A stretch of DNA of 64,000 bases from Roseibacillus sp. (GTDB taxonomy: Bacteria; Verrucomicrobiota; Verrucomicrobiia; Verrucomicrobiales; Akkermansiaceae): the NCBI GenBank assembly GCA_002686085.1, contig NZAC01000011.1, forward strand, positions 106,539 to 170,538. The letters are read 5' to 3'. The notes beneath the pieces are model-generated. The model saw only the letters and a list, made by a program, of their open reading frames with translations, was not told the origin of the DNA and did no database searches. Position numbers and translations under genes: made by a program. The number at the start of each line of letters is the position of its first letter. Positions within the stretch are counted from its first letter, which is position 1. Shown one piece after another: positions 28,536 through 38,368 of this stretch.

Positions 28536-30128
28536 TCAGGACCCGGGTCGGGACGACTTCTTTCTCTTCGAACTGCTAACCTTTTCCTTGTATTCCGGAA
28601 CAGGCAACCCGTCATCAGGCTGATTCCAGAGCCGGTAGGGATCATCGAGCCGGCGCATCTCGGCCAGAAGGAGTGTCTCCATTTCCTCCAGCTTCCCGGC
28701 GTATCCCGGATCATCCGCGAGGTTTCGCTGGTGCTGCCCCGGCTTGTTGCCGGTGAGGTCAATTACTTCCTGGCTGTGATGCTGGCTGACGAGCTCGTGC
28801 GGATTCCGTGCGAGATGGAAGAGCTGGGTTTCCCGTATCTTCCCCTTGTCGGATTGATACTTGATCAGTTTCCAGTCCCCTTTCTTCACGCACCGCATGC
28901 CCGGACGGGCCCCACCACAATAGACCCCGTAGAGTAGCTCTCGGACCGATTGCTTCTCCCCGAGCAATACAGGCTTGAAGCTTTTCCCTTCGCTGGTCTT
29001 CGGTGCCTCGATGCCAGAGAGGTCACAAAGGGTCGCGAGAACGTCGAGGAGGTAGATATTACCAGGTGCCCGGGAGCCTGGCCGGATGCCCGGGCCCTTG
29101 ACGATGAATGGGATCCGCCAGGTGTGCTCGTAGAGGTTCTGTTTCCCCTGTAGTCCATGCCGGCCAATGGCCATTCCATGATCTGCGGTATAAAAGACGT
29201 AGGTGTTCTCCAACTCTCCCATCTCCTCAAGCTTGCGGAGAACCCGGCCAATCTGGATATCAATATTCTCGCTGCAGGCAAACTCTCTCCCCAGTTCATT
29301 ACGGATGGTTCGCTCATCCCTCCGCTTCCAGACCCCGGGAACGGCAACCTCGTCGCGAACGGTCATGTGAGTATTATCGAAGGGGTGCTGCGGCAGGTAT
29401 CCTACGGGAAGTGGAGGCTGCTTTGTATTCGCGGGTGGAGGAGACCCCGGATCCGTGTGATTCACCGCCCCATACTTGGCCAGCAATTCCGGTTTTCCAT
29501 CCCGCACATCGTGTGGGTGAGAGAACCCAAAGTAGATCAGGAACGGGGCCGTGTCCTTTTCCGATTCCCTCCCGGACAGGTAATTGAGGACCTGCTCCGC
29601 ATGCCAGGCGCTTCCGCTCTCATCCGTGCCTCCCCTCTTGGTCGCATCGTGACAGACCTTGAAGAGCGCGTTAGCCTTGTCATAGCTGTTACCCCGTTTG
29701 CAGGTCCGCATGGTGTCATAACCAGCCCGGTTGAAGACCGCCGGGATCGTCTGCATGGCGAGGTCAGGGGGAACCATTGCCGGGTTAGAGGCGTGGGGGT
29801 TCATGACGCGGTTCAATCGGTCCGGGATGTGCCAAACCGTGCGACCCGACATCACCATGTGCCGGGAGGGCGTGCAAACCCCACCCACCCACGCTCCCAT
29901 GTGGTGAGCTCCGTCGAAAACCATGCCTCCGGACGCCAGGGCATCAAGGTTCGGAGTTTCCAGAGGCGACTCCGAATTGTAAATCTTCAGGTCAAAAGGA
30001 GATTGATCATCGGCGATGATGAACAGGATGTTGGGCCGCTTCTCCGCTGCGGAGCATGGAAGAAGAAAAAGGCACCCTGCCAGCATGAGAAAGAGACCCG
30101 GAGGACAGGAAATACTTAAATTTGTCAT
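28536..30128 (-). CDS. Sulfatase (S1 family, Cys-type)
   Basis: PNILFIIADDQSPFDL; CTPSRHMVMSGR; FYTADHGMAIGRHG. Confidence 0.92.
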   Translation of the reverse strand: MTNLSISCPPGLFLMLAGCLFLLPCSAAEKRPNILFIIADDQSPFDLKIYNSESPLETPNLDALASGGMVFDGAHHMGAWVGGVCTPSRHMVMSGRTVWHIPDRLNRVMNPHASNPAMVPPDLAMQTIPAVFNRAGYDTMRTCKRGNSYDKANALFKVCHDATKRGGTDESGSAWHAEQVLNYLSGRESEKDTAPFLIYFGFSHPHDVRDGKPELLAKYGAVNHTDPGSPPPANTKQPPLPVGYLPQHPFDNTHMTVRDEVAVPGVWKRRDERTIRNELGREFACSENIDIQIGRVLRKLEEMGELENTYVFYTADHGMAIGRHGLQGKQNLYEHTWRIPFIVKGPGIRPGSRAPGNIYLLDVLATLCDLSGIEAPKTSEGKSFKPVLLGEKQSVRELLYGVYCGGARPGMRCVKKGDWKLIKYQSDKGKIRETQLFHLARNPHELVSQHHSQEVIDLTGNKPGQHQRNLADDPGYAGKLEEMETLLLAEMRRLDDPYRLWNQPDDGLPVPEYKEKVSSSKRKKSSRPGS

Positions 30129-30141
30129 TAGTTGAACTAGG

Positions 30142-31551
30142 TTAATTCTTCTTATTACTCTTCTTGCGCTTCCGTCTTCGATCCTCTTTTCCCGCCCTCC
30201 GGTCATCCCAGAGCTCGAGATCGAATTCGTTTTTCTGCGCAGGACCGGGCGTGCTGCGACCCCGGTCGATGTAGCTCTGCATGAGGGCGGTCAACTTAGC
30301 AGCGACTTCACCTCTCGATACACTGAGATCACTCGTCTCCCCGATATCCCCCTGCAGGTCAAACAACTCCCTTCGTCCATCCCGGTGGAAGATCTGCTTC
30401 CACGGACCCTGCCGGATGGCCAACCCGCCGGAGGCTTGATGAACAATCGCTTCTCGTACCGGTTCCGAACCACCTTCCAGAAGGGGTAGAATGCTCACGC
30501 TGTCCTCCCCAGCCCCGGGAGGAAGCTTTTCCTGAAGAATGTCCGCACAGGTCGCAAGGAGATCGTTCAGGCAGATCAGCTCAGAACATACCGACCTGGA
30601 CTTAATCCGGGCTGGCCAGCGCGCTGCAAAAGGCTCCCGGTGCCCTCCCTCGTAGATGCTGCCCTTATCCGCTCGCAAGGGCGGATAGGCGCGCCCAGCC
30701 GCGCCATTATCACCAGTCGCGATGACGAGGGTGTTCCTGCTCAACCCCTTCTTCTCCAGTTCATCAAGAATCAGTCCCAGCATGTAGTCGCCCTGATAAA
30801 CCCAGTCCGCATATTTGCCTCCCTTACCAGCACCCCCTCCCTTTCCGGCAAATTCGGGTGCCGGGGTGATCGGCTTGTGCGGCGGACACATCGGAAAATA
30901 GAGGAAAAACGGTTGCTTCTCTGAGCGAGACCGCTCGTCGATATACTCAAGCGCTTTCGCCATCATGAGCGGCTGGTTCTCAACTGCTTCCACATGGGAA
31001 ACCACAACGTCCTGCTCCAGGATACAGCCGATGTTGCGGGCATGGGTAAACCCGTAAAAGTAATCGAATCCGAGAGTATTCGGCCCCTCTTTGAAGCGGG
31101 TCCCGATGACCGGAGTAGACGGCCGGGTCTTCTTGTCTCCTGCCCAACCCAACCCGAGGTGCCATTTTCCGATGCAGGCAGTATGATAGCCGTGGCTCTT
31201 GAGAAAGGACGCTACCGTCAGGCGCTCTTTCGGGATGATGGGCCCAGAATAAGTATTCAGGACCCCGAATTGCCCGATGCGGGACGGATAGCGTCCCGTA
31301 AGGAGGCCATACCTGGTCGGCGTGCAGCTGGCCGCCGCCGAGTGGGCATCCGTGAATCGCATTCCGCCCCGAGCCAGACGATCGAAAGCGGGAGTCCTGA
31401 AAGGTGAATCTTCCCGGTTGCTTGGCGGCTGGCCCCAGCCGAAATCGTCAAACAGGACAAAGACGATATTCGGGCGCTCAATCGCCGCACCTACAGGACC
31501 TGTAAGGATTAGCACTGCCAGCAGCACGACGGATGGCACCCGGAAATTCAT
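30142..31551 (-). CDS. Arylsulfatase (S1 family, Cys-type)
   Basis: PNIVFVLFDDFGWGQ; CTPTRYGLLTGRYPSR; GKWHLGLGW; TGDNGAAG. Confidence 0.92.
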   Translation of the reverse strand: MNFRVPSVVLLAVLILTGPVGAAIERPNIVFVLFDDFGWGQPPSNREDSPFRTPAFDRLARGGMRFTDAHSAAASCTPTRYGLLTGRYPSRIGQFGVLNTYSGPIIPKERLTVASFLKSHGYHTACIGKWHLGLGWAGDKKTRPSTPVIGTRFKEGPNTLGFDYFYGFTHARNIGCILEQDVVVSHVEAVENQPLMMAKALEYIDERSRSEKQPFFLYFPMCPPHKPITPAPEFAGKGGGAGKGGKYADWVYQGDYMLGLILDELEKKGLSRNTLVIATGDNGAAGRAYPPLRADKGSIYEGGHREPFAARWPARIKSRSVCSELICLNDLLATCADILQEKLPPGAGEDSVSILPLLEGGSEPVREAIVHQASGGLAIRQGPWKQIFHRDGRRELFDLQGDIGETSDLSVSRGEVAAKLTALMQSYIDRGRSTPGPAQKNEFDLELWDDRRAGKEDRRRKRKKSNKKN

Positions 31552-33026
31552 CTGGTAGTGGCACCTGGAAGTTCCGTGGCCTCAATTCCAACCTCTTGGA
31601 CCTGACGTTTGAGCTCAACCTCCAAGTCCGCAATGGCATCCCGATAGGAAGGTCGCCCCGCCACGTTATATAACTGCTCCGGATCCTCTTTTCGGTCAAA
31701 CAACTCGGCCGGATGACCAGGGATCTTCAGGTAGGTGAAGCGACCGGTCCGGATACCGTAGTGACCCGGGATCCCCCAATAGGTGTAAAACTGGGACTTC
31801 CTCCAATCCACCACCTCCTGCCCCTTGAGCAGGGATACCATACTGCGACCCTGCATGGCCTCCGGCACCTCCACCCCAGCAAGTTCCAGCAGGGTTGGGG
31901 CGATATCGACGTTGATGCAGAGCTCCTTGTTCACGCTGCCGGGCCTGATCAGCCGCGGATACCGGATGAGGAAGGGCATGCGCATGGAAGTCTCCAGAAT
32001 CAGCCGTTTGTCGTAGAGCCCGTGCTGACCCAGCCAATACCCCTGGTCCGAGGTGTAAACCACCACGGTGTCCTCGGTGAGACCCTCGGCATCGAGATAG
32101 TCCAGAACCCGCTTCAGGTTGTCATCGTTACCGGTGGCACAGCGGATGTACTTGTGAATCATGTGCTGGTAGGCCACCCGGATCTTGTCCCGGTCACTTT
32201 CAGAATCATGCTTCCACATCTGGTTGGGCGCATCATCCTTCAGATGGCGGGCATAGTAATTCGTGGTTGGGTCCCTCCTGCTGTCCGTCTTGGTGGAATA
32301 CAGCATGTGGAACTTGGTTCCCTGCAGGAAAAGCCGCTTCAGGTTGGAGTCGGTGTTACGGATGTCCTCATACAGTGAAGGAGGCTCGGGAATGCTCACC
32401 CCGGCCAGAAGATTATCATAACGCCTGGCATGACCATAGTCGTGATGAGGGGCCTTGAACTGAAGGCTCAGCAGGAAAGGCCTCTTCCGATCACGAGCCT
32501 TGAGCCACTTCAGGGCCATATCCGTATAAACGTCTGTGGAGTATCCCTCCACCTGCTTCCGATCCCCTTCGCTCCCACTGAAAGTTGGATCAAAATACTT
32601 ACCCTGCCCTTTGACCCTCATGTGTTTTTCATAGCCCTTGGGCTTACTCCGAAGGTGCCATTTCCCAACCAGCCAAGTCTGATAACCCACCTTCTGTAGC
32701 TCGACCGGGTATTGAGGCGAGGCCTCGTTAATGGATCCATTAAGCCCTCTCACCCCATTTTTGTGACTATACTGCCCGGTCAGGATGGTGGCGCGACTTG
32801 GGGAACAGATGGAATTGGCACAGGTGAAACTGTCGAAACGCATCCCTTCCTTCGCCAGTCGATCAATGGCCGGCGTCTTCGCGTGGTTCTTGAGATAGGT
32901 CCCATAGGCCGAAATAGCTTCAAAGGCATGATCATCCACGAGAACGATCACCATGTTTGGTCTTGCCGCCTGGGTAGGACTACCGCACAGGACACCGAGA
33001 AGAAGAATGGCAGAGAGGTATTTCAT
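31548..33026 (-). CDS. Sulfatase (S1 family, Cys-type; N-acetylglucosamine-6-sulfatase-like)
   Basis: PNMVIVLVDDHAFEAISAYG; CSPSRATILTGQ; TSDQGYWLGQHGLYDKR. Confidence 0.92.
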   Translation of the reverse strand: MKYLSAILLLGVLCGSPTQAARPNMVIVLVDDHAFEAISAYGTYLKNHAKTPAIDRLAKEGMRFDSFTCANSICSPSRATILTGQYSHKNGVRGLNGSINEASPQYPVELQKVGYQTWLVGKWHLRSKPKGYEKHMRVKGQGKYFDPTFSGSEGDRKQVEGYSTDVYTDMALKWLKARDRKRPFLLSLQFKAPHHDYGHARRYDNLLAGVSIPEPPSLYEDIRNTDSNLKRLFLQGTKFHMLYSTKTDSRRDPTTNYYARHLKDDAPNQMWKHDSESDRDKIRVAYQHMIHKYIRCATGNDDNLKRVLDYLDAEGLTEDTVVVYTSDQGYWLGQHGLYDKRLILETSMRMPFLIRYPRLIRPGSVNKELCINVDIAPTLLELAGVEVPEAMQGRSMVSLLKGQEVVDWRKSQFYTYWGIPGHYGIRTGRFTYLKIPGHPAELFDRKEDPEQLYNVAGRPSYRDAIADLEVELKRQVQEVGIEATELPGATTR

Positions 33027-33120
33027 GAAAGGGTCCTGCCCTGCGCTCCGAGATCTTCGGGAACAAGCCAGTTCCTCAACCTAGGGCTTCGCATTCCTCA
33101 AGTCCAGCCTCCCCCCTGCG

Positions 33121-33618
33121 CCTAGCCGCCCGGACGTAGCCGACCTCCTGGTCAACGCCGAATCGATAGCTGCTCTCAACGTCTTCGGAGAAACCTGTGA
33201 GCCAGCGTCAGAAGGAAATGCCGGCAACCTGACTCCTCTCCTCCCAGCCATGGAAAGTAGGCAGGCAGAAATCGCCCTCCTCTTCATCAAACACCACGAA
33301 AACGTCTTTGCTGAGTCCTCCCTGCTCGAGAAAGTGAGGGAGAGCCAACTAAGTGACGTGGAAGAATATCTTCAGAACCTTTTCCGGTTTGAGATTGTCC
33401 CAGTGCATTACCGGAACGGATATTTCCAGGTTCATATCGATTATGCGGGATTCGATGACTCGACCCGTTACCAACTTGAGAGCTCGGCTGATCTGGGAAG
33501 CTGGGAGAGCGTGGAAGGATCAATTCATTCGTTTGAGGACAGCACCGAGCGAATTTTTCCCCTTCAGCTTCCGGGCGAATCCTCGAAGTTCTTCCGGCTC
33601 CGGCGACTGGGAGAGTGA
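33121..33618 (+). CDS. Hypothetical protein or gene remnant; ORF open upstream of the ATG at 33250
   Basis: In-frame open from the TAG at 33082; ends ...YQLESSADLGSWESVEGS...FPLQLPGESSKFFRLRRLGE, like C-termini of Verrucomicrobiota exported proteins. No clear start codon upstream. Confidence 0.35.
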   Translation, partial: PSRPDVADLLVNAESIAALNVFGETCEPASEGNAGNLTPLLPAMESRQAEIALLFIKHHENVFAESSLLEKVRESQLSDVEEYLQNLFRFEIVPVHYRNGYFQVHIDYAGFDDSTRYQLESSADLGSWESVEGSIHSFEDSTERIFPLQLPGESSKFFRLRRLGE

Positions 33619-33635
33619 ACGCAGAGCTTATCTGT

Positions 33636-35108
33636 TTAGTCCTTGCGTGAAACACGGGCGGCGAATCTTTTCAAGGTGGTCGCGTGTTCCGGTCGACCAG
33701 CAAGGTTGGACCACTCGTTGGGGTCAGACTTGAGATCGTAAAGCTCTTCCTCCCCGCTGGCATACCGGATGTAACGCCAACGCTCACCCCGGAGAGAGAT
33801 GTTGCCTCGATCAAAGGTAGTGGTTACCACCCGTCCCGTGGACCGCGAGGGCTTCCGTAGCAGCGGCTCCAGGGACTGCCCGTCCAGGGTTTCGGGCCCC
33901 TGCAAGTCACAGAGTTTCACCAGGGTAGGATACAGATCCAGCAGGCTCACAGGCTGGTGACACCGCGATCCACCTCCCGCAAACTTCTCGGCCTTTGTCC
34001 TGGGGGGGACCACGATGAGAGGAACCCGGGTCGACCGCTCCCAGCCAGTCCACTTTCCCCAGTGCTCCTTCTCCCCGAGGTGCCAGCCGTGGTCAGACCA
34101 CAATATGATCCACGTATCTTCCCCCATCGCACTCTGGTCAAGAGCCTTGAGTAACCGGCCGATCTCGTAATCCACGTAGGTTGTGCAGGCAAGATAGCCT
34201 TCCACCGCTGCCTGCCACTGTCCGTATTCCACTACCGTGGCATGACTACCCGCCGTGACTGCCTCCCTTGCCCACTTGCGACCCATTTCACCAAGATCAT
34301 TCAGATCGGACCCCTTGACCGGAGGAAGTTTCCCCGGGTCATCCTTGAATCGATCGAAGAATCGCTTGGGGGCCCAGAGGGGAATGTGTGGGCGGTAGTA
34401 TCCCACCGCGAGGAAGAGTGGATCTCTTTCTCTCTCCTTCAGCTTGCCAATCGCCCAGTCCGTGATCTTGGTGTCCCCGAAGTCCGTATCCTGCACGTCC
34501 CACCCACCCCAGTCGAAGGACTCCCCATCAGTCAGAGTGGGTTTCCGGTCCGAAGGCATGCGATTCAGAGGCAGGACAACCTTTCTTCCGAGACTATCCT
34601 TTGTGAGATGCCGGGGATTGGCCGTTGCCTTGCTGGGAAGCTCCTTGCGGGTATATTTCACCTCCTCCTTCGAGAGGGGACTCCAACGCTGGTTCACTCC
34701 GTAGTATTCTCCAAAGGACTTTCCCCCGCGGGAGTGAAGCAGTTTCCCCGCCCCGCGAGTCCGGTAACCCGACTCCGCAAAAGCCGTACTCAGAAGACGA
34801 GCCTCGGGATAGCGACGAGACAGTGAACCGCTCTGATTGGACCAGACCCCGGTCACGTCGGGCATACGACCACTGAAGACCGCTGCTCGCGATGGATTGC
34901 AGGCCGGAGACACACAATGGGCATTGGTGAACAGGATCCCCCGCGCAGCGAGCCGGTCCATATTGGGGGTGAGTGCCTGTGGGTGCCCCTCGAGACAACC
35001 GATCCAGTCGTTAAGATCATCGACCGCAATGAAAAGAACGTGCGGGCGCCCGGCACCCGAAGTGCACATCAGAATCAGAGTGAGAAGCAGAAAAACCAGA
35101 GAACGCAT
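33636..35108 (-). CDS. Sulfatase (S1 family, Cys-type; iduronate-2-sulfatase-like)
   Basis: PHVLFIAVDDLNDWIGCL; CNPSRAAVFSGR; WSDHGWHLGEKEHWGKWT. Confidence 0.92.
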   Translation of the reverse strand: MRSLVFLLLTLILMCTSGAGRPHVLFIAVDDLNDWIGCLEGHPQALTPNMDRLAARGILFTNAHCVSPACNPSRAAVFSGRMPDVTGVWSNQSGSLSRRYPEARLLSTAFAESGYRTRGAGKLLHSRGGKSFGEYYGVNQRWSPLSKEEVKYTRKELPSKATANPRHLTKDSLGRKVVLPLNRMPSDRKPTLTDGESFDWGGWDVQDTDFGDTKITDWAIGKLKERERDPLFLAVGYYRPHIPLWAPKRFFDRFKDDPGKLPPVKGSDLNDLGEMGRKWAREAVTAGSHATVVEYGQWQAAVEGYLACTTYVDYEIGRLLKALDQSAMGEDTWIILWSDHGWHLGEKEHWGKWTGWERSTRVPLIVVPPRTKAEKFAGGGSRCHQPVSLLDLYPTLVKLCDLQGPETLDGQSLEPLLRKPSRSTGRVVTTTFDRGNISLRGERWRYIRYASGEEELYDLKSDPNEWSNLAGRPEHATTLKRFAARVSRKD

Positions 35109-35223
35109 AACGAGGATCTACCGCGTCTTAACGCCAGTCCCCGTTACGATCAAACACATGTGCTCATCTTTAGCTCCGGAGACCCACCGGAATTGACCTC
35201 TTTCCAGCTAGTGATTAAAAACC

Positions 35224-38184
35224 GTGAAACCCTCAACCCTTATGCGCTCAATACTTACAGCCCTTTGCTCCACACTGGGCACTCTGGGAAATTTATATGC
35301 TGTGCCTGCAGATTTTCCAATAGTGGCTGAGGACCTCGCCGTCTCCCTTTTCGCCCGGGATCCGATCGTGAGGAATCCCTGCGCCCTGACCTTTGATTCG
35401 CAGGGGCGACCCTGCGTTGGCATGGGCCCCCAATACCGCTCCCCTGATCCTGACACCGAACCTGACTCAGTCTGGATTCTTAAAGATCAGGATAAGGATG
35501 GCCTTGCCGATGCCGGGCACAAGTTTGCCACTGGCTTCAATTCCATTCAGGGACTTGCCTGGAAAGGGGATTGGCTCTGGATCGCCAACGCTCCCGATTT
35601 AACCCGTGTCCGTGATACTGATGGCGACGACGTGGCTGACGAATACGTCCGGGTCTACACCGATTTAGGGAATCTTGAGCATGGGCTGCACGGACTGAAC
35701 TTCGGTCCGGACGGGCGGCTCTATATGTCCAAAGGTAACTCCAAGGGCTTATCCATCATACCGGACCGTCTCGCTCCTCAGGCTTTCCGTGAACTGTGGA
35801 GCATCGAAGTTCCCCCCGGGACACCAGAGCCACAACCAACCATCTTCACTGCCGCAAGCTATCAAAAGAACTACCAGAATCCCCGCGACGACTGGGGTGT
35901 CACGGGAGGAATTCTCCGCTGCAACGACGATGGTTCGAATCTGGAGATCATTTCACGAGGCTTCCGGAACCCATGGGACATCGCATTCGACAACCGCTTC
36001 GATTGGCTCGGCACTGACAATGACCAGACCATGGGCGACAAGATCTTTACTCCATTTTTCGGCTCTCACTTCGGATGGGGTCATCCGTGGAGTTATGATT
36101 GGAAAGGTGACGATCATCTCCCTACCGCGCCCTCCAGCGGCCCACTTTTCGAGGGTTCAGGAGCAGGCGTGATTCACTGTGCCATTCCGGGATATCCCAG
36201 TAATTACAACAACGTATTCTTCATCAACGACTGGCTCAACCGTGAGATCTTCATCTATCGGAGCCGATGGGATGGAGCCTGGCGCAAGCCGGACCGACTA
36301 AAGCTTGAGATTCTGGCCCACGCCGGGGGTGGGCGCAGTATGCCCCTGAGCAAGGGCCGGTCCTTCGATCCCGTCGATATCGAGATGGGGCCCGATGGAG
36401 CAATCTGGATCACCAGCTGGGGCCGCCAGTACGGAGCCCACTATGAGAATAACAAGCTCGCCAATGAGGGCAGGATTTATCGCGTCTGGCCCAAGGACTA
36501 CTCTCCCTCTTATCCGTCGAGAGATACCCGGACAGTTGAGGGGCTCATCGGCGATCTGGGAAGCCATCTACCAGCGTGGCGCACCAACGCCCAGGAGGAG
36601 CTGATCCGGCGAGGCAAGAGTATCGAGCCCTTCCTCCGTGCTGCCCTCCGGAAGCCTGACCTTTCCGTCGCCCTCGAAACTTGGCTGGTCTGGACCATTG
36701 GTCGAATCAATCCCGAGAGCTGGTTCGAGGAAAACACCAACCGGAAGATCCAGTCGATTCGGGTTGCTGCCTTCAATGGGAGGCTGCACCCAGCCATCCG
36801 ACAAGCGCTCGCAGACAAGGAACCGAAGGTTCGATTAGCGGCTGTAATCGCTCTGAGAGAACTTCGAGCCTCCGGCTCAACAGCAGCTCTCCTCAATTTG
36901 GCAGCCCGTGAATCTGATCGAATTGTCTACTACGCAGCGTGGGGAGCCCTCATGGACCTGCTTCCCGAAAACCAGCGCAAAACGCTTCTTGGTGATCGTC
37001 GTGCATCGATCCGCCTCGCAGCTCTCCTTGGCCTTCTGGAGGAAGACGCACTGTCCAAAAAGGAAATTGATCCCCACACAAAGGACAAGGATGCTGTCAT
37101 TGCCGCTCTCAGCGCACGCCGTCTTGGGGGAAAACATCAATTCGAACATCGTGGACGCCCCCTTGCTGCAACGGGCCAGGTCCAGCCGCCAGAGCCTCTG
37201 GCAATTCCTTTCTCGAATGTTCGGGCAAGTAGTGGCCACGCATATCGGGCTGCCACTTTGCGTCGTGGTGCAGCCTGCTACACCGACCGCCCCTATCTCC
37301 TGACCCATGTTCCTCCGGAGCTCGAAGGTCTGACTTTTCTTCAAACCGCCTGCGATGATGCCGATTCGGAATCCGGGATTACAGTCAGTCTGAATCTGAA
37401 GTATCCTTCAACGGTATACCTTATTGATGACGCCCGCGCCGAATCCATGCCGAGGTGGGCGCAATCACAGTGGAAACCCACTTCCCTCGTGATTAAGGGC
37501 AATGATCCCAAAAGACTGAAAGTCTACCGTGCTGAGCTCCCCTCCGGTCCCCTCACTCTCGGAGCAAGTCGAGATGGAATTCAAGCGAGGAAGGGAAATT
37601 ACATCATCGCTGTTCAACCCCGGATCCTTGCTCCTGATGGGAAGGTAGCCACCGTAGAGTCCGTTCTACCGCTCCTAGAAGGGGCCAACCTCGAGCGTGG
37701 TCAGGATCTCTTTTTCAGCCTCCACGGAGCGAATTGTGCCTCTTGCCATCAGGTCAAGGGGCGCGGTAATAATCACGCACCCGACCTTAGCGAAATTGGA
37801 TCACGAGCAAGCGCCAAAGTGCTCTTGGAATCCATTCTTAAGCCTAGTGCCAGCATCGTGGAAGGTTTCGCAGCACAGGTCATTTCCACACGTAGCGGCG
37901 AATCTTATACCGGAGTCGTTCTCGAGGAGACAGGCAAGCGCATCACTATGGCCATGCTCGGAGGCAAAACTTCCACGATTCAAAGGGCCGACATCTTGAG
38001 TCGAGAGAGCCTTCCGATCTCAGCGATGCCCCCCGGATTTGGCGTCATCATGAATCGTCAGCAATTAGCTGACCTGACGGCCTGGCTGATAGGCTTAAAG
38101 AAATCTAGCACCCACAGGGACCCCGACAGCAGCTTTGTTCCGCAGAGTCTCCTCCAGAAGATAAATATCCAACTCCTCCGGTGA
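35224..38184 (+). CDS. PVC-type membrane-bound dehydrogenase: beta-propeller + HEAT-like repeats + C-terminal cytochrome c
   Basis: FGPDGRLYMSKGNSKG, GFRNPWDIAFD; HEAT-like VRLAAVIALRELRASGSTAALLNLA; heme motif NCASCHQVKGRGNNHAPDLSEIG. Confidence 0.9.
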   Translation: MKPSTLMRSILTALCSTLGTLGNLYAVPADFPIVAEDLAVSLFARDPIVRNPCALTFDSQGRPCVGMGPQYRSPDPDTEPDSVWILKDQDKDGLADAGHKFATGFNSIQGLAWKGDWLWIANAPDLTRVRDTDGDDVADEYVRVYTDLGNLEHGLHGLNFGPDGRLYMSKGNSKGLSIIPDRLAPQAFRELWSIEVPPGTPEPQPTIFTAASYQKNYQNPRDDWGVTGGILRCNDDGSNLEIISRGFRNPWDIAFDNRFDWLGTDNDQTMGDKIFTPFFGSHFGWGHPWSYDWKGDDHLPTAPSSGPLFEGSGAGVIHCAIPGYPSNYNNVFFINDWLNREIFIYRSRWDGAWRKPDRLKLEILAHAGGGRSMPLSKGRSFDPVDIEMGPDGAIWITSWGRQYGAHYENNKLANEGRIYRVWPKDYSPSYPSRDTRTVEGLIGDLGSHLPAWRTNAQEELIRRGKSIEPFLRAALRKPDLSVALETWLVWTIGRINPESWFEENTNRKIQSIRVAAFNGRLHPAIRQALADKEPKVRLAAVIALRELRASGSTAALLNLAARESDRIVYYAAWGALMDLLPENQRKTLLGDRRASIRLAALLGLLEEDALSKKEIDPHTKDKDAVIAALSARRLGGKHQFEHRGRPLAATGQVQPPEPLAIPFSNVRASSGHAYRAATLRRGAACYTDRPYLLTHVPPELEGLTFLQTACDDADSESGITVSLNLKYPSTVYLIDDARAESMPRWAQSQWKPTSLVIKGNDPKRLKVYRAELPSGPLTLGASRDGIQARKGNYIIAVQPRILAPDGKVATVESVLPLLEGANLERGQDLFFSLHGANCASCHQVKGRGNNHAPDLSEIGSRASAKVLLESILKPSASIVEGFAAQVISTRSGESYTGVVLEETGKRITMAMLGGKTSTIQRADILSRESLPISAMPPGFGVIMNRQQLADLTAWLIGLKKSSTHRDPDSSFVPQSLLQKINIQLLR

Positions 38185-38317
38185 TCACTCGGCGGACAGG
38201 GACCCCGGTTTCTGGGTGAACCTCCAGTGCAGGCTCGTGGATACTTTGCCGCCACTCAAAACGCTCACGGTCCTTTGAAGAATCGGCTGGAATGGTCTCG
38301 TAAGTATACGTGATCAT
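38105..38317 (-). CDS. FmdB-family-like protein lacking the zinc-ribbon cysteines
   Basis: MITYTYETIPADSSKDRERFEWRQSIHEPALEVHPETGVPVRRVITGGVG... aligns in layout with the FmdB core; C-terminus CCRGPCGC. Overlaps the 3' end of 35224-38184. Confidence 0.7.
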   Translation of the reverse strand: MITYTYETIPADSSKDRERFEWRQSIHEPALEVHPETGVPVRRVITGGVGYLSSGGDSAEQSCCRGPCGC

Positions 38318-38368
38318 CTTAGAGTTTTCTAATGCTTGAGGTGGCTCAACAAGTTCTTCCTTCGAGAT

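Noticed and set aside
29157-30119. 320-aa plus-strand ORF opposite a sulfatase
   Set aside because: Shadow ORF antisense to the sulfatase at 28536-30128; low-complexity, Arg/His-rich translation with no family signature.
31713-32378. 221-aa plus-strand ORF
   Set aside because: Antisense to the sulfatase at 31548-33026; no motif, and the coding strand is unambiguous.
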